In this document: positions 34,197 through 40,760 of the stretch, piece after piece
Layout: each line of letters begins with the position of its first letter
How positions within the stretch are numbered: position 1 is the stretch's first letter
DNA from: Lachnospiraceae bacterium
GTDB taxonomy: Bacteria; Bacillota; Clostridia; Lachnospirales; Lachnospiraceae
Direction: 5' to 3'
NCBI GenBank assembly: GCA_024698715.1
Contig: JAILRA010000106.1
Span: 1 to 40,760 of the forward strand
DNA: 40,760 bases
Made by a program: the position numbers and the translations under genes
The notes under the pieces: model-generated
Told to the model about the DNA's origin: nothing
The model's database searches: none
The model's input: the letters and a program-made list of their open reading frames with translations, nothing else

Positions 34197-34275
34197 GCGC
34201 TAATGTGGGAAGTGTGGCCCATTTGTGTTTTTATTGCCTAAAATAAGGGCAAAACACATGCGGTCAGCGCTTTCG
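34197..34275 (+). other. Structured rpoB leader with element shared with rplJ
   Basis: Outer stem GCGCT (34197-34201) with AGCGC (34266-34270) encloses a small hairpin (TGGG/CCCA, about 34205-34220), a larger hairpin (TGTGTTTT 34224-34231 with AAAACACA 34251-34258, inner GCC/GGC), and single strand TGCGGTC. The piece ACATGCGGTCAGCGCTTTCG (34256-34275) is almost the same as one in the rplJ leader. Confidence 0.5.
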
Positions 34276-34305
34276 AATTGGTGATTATCAAAAGATTGGA
34301 GCAGA

Positions 34306-37300
34306 ATGTCAATGGAAAAGAAAAGAATTCGTCCGGTGTACAATGGTAACAGTTTGCGAATCAGCTATTCAAGACAGGAAGAAGTGCTCGAAATTCCTAA
34401 CCTGATTGAAGTGCAGAAGAAGTCGTACGAATGGTTTCTTAAGGAAGGCCTTAAAGAAGCTTTTGACGATATTTGTCCGATTACGAACTTCGGCGGCGAC
34501 ATGCGTCTTGAATTTGTTGATTTTACTCTTGCCGAAGATGAAGCAAAGCATACCATCGAAGAATGCAAAGAGAGAGATCTCACTTATGAAGCACCTTTGA
34601 GGGTCAGAGCACGTCTTCATGTACCCGAGAAAGATAAGAACGGCAACAAGACAGGTCAGTTTGAAATCAAAGAATCTGACATTTTTATGGGTAATTTCCC
34701 TCTTATGACGGAAACCGGCACATTCGTTATCAACGGTGCGGAACGTGTTATTGTCTCTCAGCTCGTTCGTTCTCCCGGCATCTACTATGATTATACACAT
34801 GATAAATTAGGAAAGAAGTTATTCGCTTCTACAGTTATACCCAACCGTGGTGCATGGCTCGAGTACGAGACAGACTCCAATGACATTGCGTCTGTTCACG
34901 TAGACAGAAACAAAAAGATGCCCATTACGGCTTTTATTCGTGCGCTCGGACTCGGCTCTGATGAAGAGATCATTTCCGTATTCGGTGACGATCCCAAGAT
35001 CATGGCAACCATTGCCAAGGACCCTTCAAAGTCATATCAGGAAGGTCTCAGAGAGCTCTATGCGAGACTTCGCCCCGGCGAGCCTTTCAGCCCTGAAAAT
35101 GCCGAGAATTTCATGAATTCCATGTTCTTTGATCCCAGACGTTATGACCTCGCAAAGGTTGGACGTTATACATATAATAAGAAACTCAATTTCAACAAGA
35201 GGATCGTAGGCCATACGCTTGCGGAAGATGTTGTCAGCGAGTTTACCGGCGACGTGCTTGCAAAAGCAGGTGATGTGGTTGACAAGGAAACCGCGACCAA
35301 GATCCAGAACGCTGCCATTCCTTCCGTTCTCATCCAGACAGAGGAAAGAAACGTTAAAGTTCTTTCCAATATGATGGTTGATATTTCCGAATGGGTTGAC
35401 TGCGATAAGGAAGAGCTTGGCATTACCGAACTTGTTTACTTCCCCGTACTCCAGACCATCCTCGGCGAGTATGCCAACAGACCGGAAGAACTCGGCGATG
35501 CAATCAAGAACAACATCTCCGATCTTATTCCCAAACATATTACCAAGGAAGATATCCTTGCAAGTATCAACTATTGCTTCCATCTCGAATACGGTATCGG
35601 CAATAAGGACGATATTGACCATTTGGGCAACAGACGTATCCGTGCTGTCGGAGAGCTTCTTCAGAACCAGTACAGAATAGGTCTTTCAAGAATGGAAAGA
35701 GTTGTTCGTGAAAGAATGACTACTCATGATGCGGATGATGTTTCTGCTTCAAGCCTTGTTAACATCAAGCCCGTACAGGCAGCCATGAAGGAATTCGTAG
35801 GTTCATCACAGCTTTCACAGTTCATGGACCAGAACAACCCTCTCGGCGAACTTACACATAAGAGACGTCTTTCAGCTTTGGGACCCGGCGGTCTGTCAAG
35901 AGACCGTGCCGGATTCGAGGTTCGTGACGTTCACTATACACACTACGGAAGAATGTGTCCTATCGAGACACCCGAAGGTCCCAACATCGGACTTATCAAC
36001 TCACTTGCTTCCTATGCAAGGATCAATGAGTACGGATTTATCGAGGCACCTTACAGAAAGATCGACAAGACAGATCCCGAAAATCCCAAGGTAACTTCAG
36101 AAGTAGTTTATATGGCTGCTGACGAAGAAGATAACTACCATGTAGCACAGGCTAACGAAAAGCTTGACGAAGAAGGCCATTTCGTAAGAAAGATGGTTAC
36201 AGGTCGTTACAGAGAAGAGACTCATGAATATCCCAAGGCTATGTTCGATTACATGGACGTATCTCCTAAGATGGTATTCTCTGTAGCTACAGCCCTTATT
36301 CCTTTCCTTGAGAACGACGATGCTAACCGTGCCCTCATGGGCTCGAACATGCAGCGTCAGGCGGTTCCTCTTCTCTTTACCGAAGCACCCGTTGTAGGTA
36401 CAGGTATGGAAGCTAAGGCTGCTGTTGACTCAGGTGTATGTAAGGTAGCTAAGAAAGCCGGAACGATCACTTATGTTGCTTCCGACGAGATCAGGATCTT
36501 ATATGACGGTGAATCGAAAGAAGATACCATCAAGCTTGCTAAATTCACAAGAAGTAACCAGAGCAACTGCTACAACCAGAAGCCCATCGTATTCAAGGGT
36601 GATCATGTGGCGGCAGGACAGGTTATCGCTGACGGTCCTTCAACAGCTAACGGTGAACTGGGTCTTGGTAAGAACCCTCTTATCGGATTCATGACCTGGG
36701 AAGGTTACAACTACGAAGATGCTGTTCTTCTCAGCGAAAGACTCGTTAAAGAAGACGTATATACATCAGTTCATATCGAAGAATATGAAACAGAAGCGAG
36801 AGATACAAAGCTCGGACCTGAAGAGATCACAAGAGATCTTCCCGGTGTCGGAGAAGATGCACGTAAAGACCTTGACGAAAACGGTATCATCCGTATCGGT
36901 GCAGAGGTTCGTGCCGGTGATATCCTCGTAGGTAAAGTTACTCCCAAGGGAGAGACGGAACTTACACCTGAAGAGAGACTCCTTCGTGCTATCTTCGGTG
37001 AGAAGGCAAGAGAAGTAAGAGATACTTCTCTTAAGGTACCTCACGGTGAATACGGTGTTGTAGTTGATGCCAAGGTATTCTCACGTGCACAGGGCGATTC
37101 CGAACTTTCACCCGGAGTTAACCAGAAGGTAAGAATCTACATCGCACAGAAGAGAAAGATCTCTGTCGGTGATAAGATGGCCGGACGTCACGGTAACAAG
37201 GGTGTTGTTTCAAGAGTTCTTCCCGTAGAAGATATGCCTTATCTTCCCAACGGTCGTCCTCTTGATATCGTACTTAACCCTCTGGGCGTTCCTTCCCGTA

Positions 37301-38199
37301 TGAATATCGGTCAGGTTCTTGAGATCCACCTTTCGCTTGCAGCAAAGGCTTTAGGATTCAATATCGCTACCCCTGTATTCGACGGTGCGAACGAGATCGA
37401 CATCATGGATACTCTTGATATGGCCAATGACTATGTCAACGGCGAGTGGGAAGATTTTGAAAAGAAATATAAAGATGTTCTTCTTCCCGAGATCTTCGAG
37501 TATCTGTATGAGCATAAAGAACACAGAGAATTATGGAAGGGCGTTCCCATTTCCAGAGACGGTAAGGTAAGACTGCGTGACGGTCGTACAGGTGAATATT
37601 TCGACGGTCCCGTTACCATCGGTCACATGCATTACCTCAAGCTCCATCACCTGGTAGACGATAAGATCCATGCACGTTCTACCGGACCGTACTCACTCGT
37701 TACGCAGCAGCCTCTCGGCGGTAAAGCCCAGTTCGGCGGACAGCGCTTCGGTGAAATGGAAGTTTGGGCTCTGGAAGCATACGGTGCATCCTATACACTC
37801 CAGGAAATCCTTACGGTTAAGTCTGACGACGTTGTAGGACGTGTTAAGACATACGAGGCAATTATAAAGGGTGAGAATATTCCTACACCCGGTATACCCG
37901 AATCGTTCAAGGTATTGCTCAAAGAATTACAGTCACTCTGTCTTGACGTCAAAGTTCTTGACGAAGACGGAAATGAAGTTGAACTTCTTGAGAATACCGA
38001 TACAAATACATCAACATATCGTGCTGAAATGGGCGATGATTCCGCTGAGAATGATTACGAAAGCGCAAGACTTGCCGAACTTGGCTTCACCGAGCATACG
38101 ATCGGCGAAGAAGACGATAAGTATGATGACGATTTCTCTGAAGAATACGTTTATGAAGAGGATTCGGTTGTAGATGATTTCGGAACTGACGGTGAATAA
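34306..38199 (+). CDS. rpoB: RNA polymerase beta subunit
   Basis: A full-length 1297-residue RpoB. It has the rifampicin-pocket block ([14 protein letters not shown] near 500, then [13 protein letters not shown]) with the residues seen in rifampicin-sensitive enzymes. The nucleotide-contacting [12 protein letters not shown] is near 956-967 and the switch-region [15 protein letters not shown] near 1145. The C-terminal tail of about 60 residues is unusually acidic ([14 protein letters not shown]). Start ATG has GGAG upstream. rpoC follows 38 bp later in the same operon. Confidence 0.98.
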   Translation: MSMEKKRIRPVYNGNSLRISYSRQEEVLEIPNLIEVQKKSYEWFLKEGLKEAFDDICPITNFGGDMRLEFVDFTLAEDEAKHTIEECKERDLTYEAPLRVRARLHVPEKDKNGNKTGQFEIKESDIFMGNFPLMTETGTFVINGAERVIVSQLVRSPGIYYDYTHDKLGKKLFASTVIPNRGAWLEYETDSNDIASVHVDRNKKMPITAFIRALGLGSDEEIISVFGDDPKIMATIAKDPSKSYQEGLRELYARLRPGEPFSPENAENFMNSMFFDPRRYDLAKVGRYTYNKKLNFNKRIVGHTLAEDVVSEFTGDVLAKAGDVVDKETATKIQNAAIPSVLIQTEERNVKVLSNMMVDISEWVDCDKEELGITELVYFPVLQTILGEYANRPEELGDAIKNNISDLIPKHITKEDILASINYCFHLEYGIGNKDDIDHLGNRRIRAVGELLQNQYRIGLSRMERVVRERMTTHDADDVSASSLVNIKPVQAAMKEFVGSSQLSQFMDQNNPLGELTHKRRLSALGPGGLSRDRAGFEVRDVHYTHYGRMCPIETPEGPNIGLINSLASYARINEYGFIEAPYRKIDKTDPENPKVTSEVVYMAADEEDNYHVAQANEKLDEEGHFVRKMVTGRYREETHEYPKAMFDYMDVSPKMVFSVATALIPFLENDDANRALMGSNMQRQAVPLLFTEAPVVGTGMEAKAAVDSGVCKVAKKAGTITYVASDEIRILYDGESKEDTIKLAKFTRSNQSNCYNQKPIVFKGDHVAAGQVIADGPSTANGELGLGKNPLIGFMTWEGYNYEDAVLLSERLVKEDVYTSVHIEEYETEARDTKLGPEEITRDLPGVGEDARKDLDENGIIRIGAEVRAGDILVGKVTPKGETELTPEERLLRAIFGEKAREVRDTSLKVPHGEYGVVVDAKVFSRAQGDSELSPGVNQKVRIYIAQKRKISVGDKMAGRHGNKGVVSRVLPVEDMPYLPNGRPLDIVLNPLGVPSRMNIGQVLEIHLSLAAKALGFNIATPVFDGANEIDIMDTLDMANDYVNGEWEDFEKKYKDVLLPEIFEYLYEHKEHRELWKGVPISRDGKVRLRDGRTGEYFDGPVTIGHMHYLKLHHLVDDKIHARSTGPYSLVTQQPLGGKAQFGGQRFGEMEVWALEAYGASYTLQEILTVKSDDVVGRVKTYEAIIKGENIPTPGIPESFKVLLKELQSLCLDVKVLDEDGNEVELLENTDTNTSTYRAEMGDDSAENDYESARLAELGFTEHTIGEEDDKYDDDFSEEYVYEEDSVVDDFGTDGE

Positions 38200-38237
38200 T
38201 GGATATTTAACTCATATTTGAAAAGGAGAGCCAGAAA

Positions 38238-40760
38238 ATGTCTGATTTAAGAAAAGATGGATATGAACCGATAACATTTGATTCGATCAAGATCGGTTTG
38301 GCATCACCGGAGAAAATACTCGAATGGTCAAGAGGCGAAGTTGAAAAGCCCGAGACCATCAATTACAGAACATTAAAACCCGAAAAAGACGGTCTTTTCT
38401 GCGAAAAGATTTTCGGACCCAGCAAAGACTGGGAATGTCATTGCGGTAAATATAAAAAGATTCGTTATAAAGGTGTTGTGTGCGACCGTTGCGGCGTAGA
38501 AGTTACAAAAGCCAGCGTTCGTAGAGAGAGAATGGGACATATCAAACTGTCCGCTCCCGTTTCACACATCTGGTATTTTAAGGGTATTCCTTCAAGAATG
38601 GGTCTCATTCTCGATCTGAGCCCCAAAGCACTTGAAAAGATCCTTTATTTCGTATCTTACGTTGTACTCGACAAGGGCAATACCTCACTTGAGTTCAAGC
38701 AGGTTCTTTCAGAAAAAGAATATCAGAACGCAAGAGAAGAGTGGGGCGACAGATTCCGTGTAGGAATGGGTGCCGAGGCAGTCAAGGAACTTCTTATGGG
38801 AGTTGACCTTGAAAAGGAATACGAAGAGATCAAGACTGAACTTGATACAGATAACTCCAAGGGACAGAAGAAATCCAAACTCATGAAGAGACTCGAGGCT
38901 ATCGAGGCATTCCGTGAGTCAGGCAACAAGCCCGAATGGATGATCCTTGACGTTATCCCCGTAATCCCGCCCGATATCCGTCCCATGGTACAGCTCGACG
39001 GCGGACGTTTCGCTACAAGCGACTTAAACGACTTATACAGAAGAATCATCAACAGAAACAACAGACTTGCAAAGCTTCTTACACTCGGTGCACCCGATAT
39101 CATCGTTCGTAACGAGAAGAGAATGCTTCAGGAAGCTGTTGACGCACTTATAGATAACGGCAGAAGAGGAAGACCTGTTACAGGACCTTCAAACAGAGCA
39201 CTCAAGTCACTTTCCGACATGCTCAAAGGTAAATCCGGACGTTTCCGTCAGAACCTTCTTGGCAAGCGTGTTGACTACTCCGGACGTTCCGTTATCGTGG
39301 TAGGACCCGAACTTAAGATTTATCAGTGCGGTCTTCCCAAAGAAATGGCTATCGAACTCTTCAAGCCTTTCGTTATGAAAGAGCTTGTAGGCAGAGGATT
39401 AAGCCCTAACATTAAACATGCAAAGAAAATGGTTGAAAGACTCGATGTAAGAGTATGGGACGTTCTCGAAGACGTCATCTGCGAGCATCCTGTTATGTTA
39501 AACCGTGCTCCGACACTTCACAGACTCGGTATTCAGGCATTTGAGCCGATTCTCGTAGAAGGTAAGGCTATCAAGCTTCATCCCCTCGTATGTACAGCGT
39601 TCAACGCTGACTTCGACGGTGACCAGATGGCTGTGCACCTTCCTTTAAGTGTGGAAGCTCAGGCAGAATGTCGTTTCTTACTTCTTTCACCCAACAACCT
39701 TCTTAAACCTTCAGACGGTGCACCCGTTGCCGTTCCTTCACAGGATATGGTACTCGGTATCTACTACCTCACACAGGAGAGACCCGGATCCAAGGGAGAA
39801 GGCAAATATTTCAAGAATGTCAATGAAGCCATTCTTGCATATGAAAACCAGATAATTACATTACATGCGAGAATCAAAGTAAGAATCGAGAGAAAGAATG
39901 CAGACGGCGAAACAGTATCCGGTATCGTAGAGACAACTCTCGGAAGACTTCTCTTCAATGAGATTCTTCCTCAGGACCTCGGATACGTAGACAGAACAAA
40001 GCCCGAAAATGCAGTTACTCCCGAAATCGATTTCCTTGTAGGAAAGAAGCAGTTAAAGCAGATTCTCGAGAAAGTAATCAATACACACGGAGCTACAAAG
40101 ACAGCTGAAGTACTCGACCTTGTAAAGGCTATCGGCTACAAGTATTCTACACGTGCTGCTCTTACCGTTTCGATTTCCGATATGGTAGTACCTGCCAAGA
40201 AGCCCGAACTTCTTGCAGAAGCACAGGAGAACGTAGACAAGCTTCAGATGAAATTCCGTCGTGGTCAGTGTACCGAAGAGGAAAGATATAAGAGTGTATG
40301 TAAGGTTTGGGAAGAAATCGATGCCAGACTTACAAAAGAACTTATGTCCGGACTTGATCAGTACAACAACATCAAGATGATGGCTGATTCCGGTGCCCGT
40401 GGTAGTGAACAGCAGATGAAACAGCTTGCCGGCATGCGTGGTTTGATGGCAGATACAACAGGTCGTACAATTGAACTTCCCATCAAGTCCAACTTCCGTG
40501 AAGGTCTTGACGTACTTGAGTACTTCATGTCAGCTCACGGTGCTCGTAAAGGTCTTTCCGATACGGCTCTTCGTACAGCCGACTCAGGTTACCTTACAAG
40601 AAGAATGGTTGACGTTTGCCAGGAGCTTATCATCAGAGAAGTCGACTGCTGCGAAGGCAAGGATTTCATCCCCGGAAGAAAAGTTGCAGCATTTGTTGAC
40701 GGAAAGAAAACAATCGAAAGTCTTCAGAACAGAATCAAAGGAAGATTCTCTTGTGAAGAT
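38238..40760 (+). CDS. rpoC: RNA polymerase beta' subunit (3' end beyond window)
   Basis: The ATG at 38238, with AAAAGGAG upstream, opens a frame of 841 codons running to the window end. It has the N-terminal zinc site (CHCGKY, CDRCGVE), the clamp and lid segments, and the catalytic NADFDGDQ motif (Asp458, Asp460, Asp462) that holds the active-site magnesium. The bridge-helix region begins near the edge. No break in the part seen. About a third of the protein is outside the window. Confidence 0.98.
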   Translation, partial: MSDLRKDGYEPITFDSIKIGLASPEKILEWSRGEVEKPETINYRTLKPEKDGLFCEKIFGPSKDWECHCGKYKKIRYKGVVCDRCGVEVTKASVRRERMGHIKLSAPVSHIWYFKGIPSRMGLILDLSPKALEKILYFVSYVVLDKGNTSLEFKQVLSEKEYQNAREEWGDRFRVGMGAEAVKELLMGVDLEKEYEEIKTELDTDNSKGQKKSKLMKRLEAIEAFRESGNKPEWMILDVIPVIPPDIRPMVQLDGGRFATSDLNDLYRRIINRNNRLAKLLTLGAPDIIVRNEKRMLQEAVDALIDNGRRGRPVTGPSNRALKSLSDMLKGKSGRFRQNLLGKRVDYSGRSVIVVGPELKIYQCGLPKEMAIELFKPFVMKELVGRGLSPNIKHAKKMVERLDVRVWDVLEDVICEHPVMLNRAPTLHRLGIQAFEPILVEGKAIKLHPLVCTAFNADFDGDQMAVHLPLSVEAQAECRFLLLSPNNLLKPSDGAPVAVPSQDMVLGIYYLTQERPGSKGEGKYFKNVNEAILAYENQIITLHARIKVRIERKNADGETVSGIVETTLGRLLFNEILPQDLGYVDRTKPENAVTPEIDFLVGKKQLKQILEKVINTHGATKTAEVLDLVKAIGYKYSTRAALTVSISDMVVPAKKPELLAEAQENVDKLQMKFRRGQCTEEERYKSVCKVWEEIDARLTKELMSGLDQYNNIKMMADSGARGSEQQMKQLAGMRGLMADTTGRTIELPIKSNFREGLDVLEYFMSAHGARKGLSDTALRTADSGYLTRRMVDVCQELIIREVDCCEGKDFIPGRKVAAFVDGKKTIESLQNRIKGRFSCED

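Noticed and set aside
1..40760. CRISPR arrays, rRNA genes, transposases, toxin-antitoxin or defence genes
   Set aside because: No regularly spaced repeats, rRNA signature or matching protein motifs were seen on either strand.

Overview
The window looks like a stretch of Clostridia chromosome, most likely from a motile member of the Lachnospiraceae (Butyrivibrio or Pseudobutyrivibrio relatives are plausible). The base for this is moderate GC, strong Shine-Dalgarno sites, AGA-rich arginine usage, an mbl-flhO-flhP cluster, a Firmicutes-type LexA box before uvrB, and the rpmG-secE-nusG-rplKA-rplJL-rpoBC order. The genus is an inference. No CRISPR array, rRNA gene or insertion sequence was seen.

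Layout. Bases 1-392 hold the start of a minus-strand RepA_N-type replication initiator, cut by the window edge. It lies downstream of the 3' end of a minus-strand tRNA-Gln(CUG), which suggests the edge of an integrated element. Bases 852-7193 carry a DegV/FakB-like lipid-binding protein, a multi-pass GT-C-like membrane protein, a DUF1189-like membrane protein with a very long low-complexity tail, and CvfB. Bases 7402-12755 form a probable envelope operon: a CdaR/PucR-type regulator, ftsE, ftsX, a secreted coiled-coil M23 endopeptidase that FtsEX probably controls, and an S41 processing protease. Bases 12890-17763 are uvrB-uvrA behind a LexA box. Bases 18064-24477 run mbl, two hook-basal-body (FlhO/FlhP-type) genes, a FlgJ-like rod-binding protein, recD2, comFC and yvyF. 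Two uncharacterised membrane proteins follow, then cdaA-cdaR (c-di-AMP synthesis) and a separately transcribed HPr gene. A lone FliD-like gene faces HPr across a shared terminator. From 30433 to the end is the transcription/translation block, with rpoC running off the window.

How the parts work together. FtsEX, the M23 enzyme and Ctp act on peptidoglycan remodelling at division. Mbl and CdaA/CdaR also concern wall growth and turgor. The flagellar genes, YvyF and the FliD-like protein concern motility. UvrAB and RecD2 concern DNA repair. Much of the ribosomal/RNA polymerase block is preceded by RNA elements: two L1-binding-like sites (before rplK and rplA), an L10 leader with attenuator, and an rpoB promoter buried inside the rplL terminator.

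The most interesting unexplained signal is a shared element in the rplJ and rpoB leaders: ACATGCGGTC[G/A]GCG followed by TTTCG, placed in both cases just 3' of a hairpin ending in ACA and next to an enclosing stem. Most protein-coding content is conserved housekeeping. The novelty candidates are mainly regulatory RNA and DNA sites plus a few lineage-specific membrane or surface proteins.
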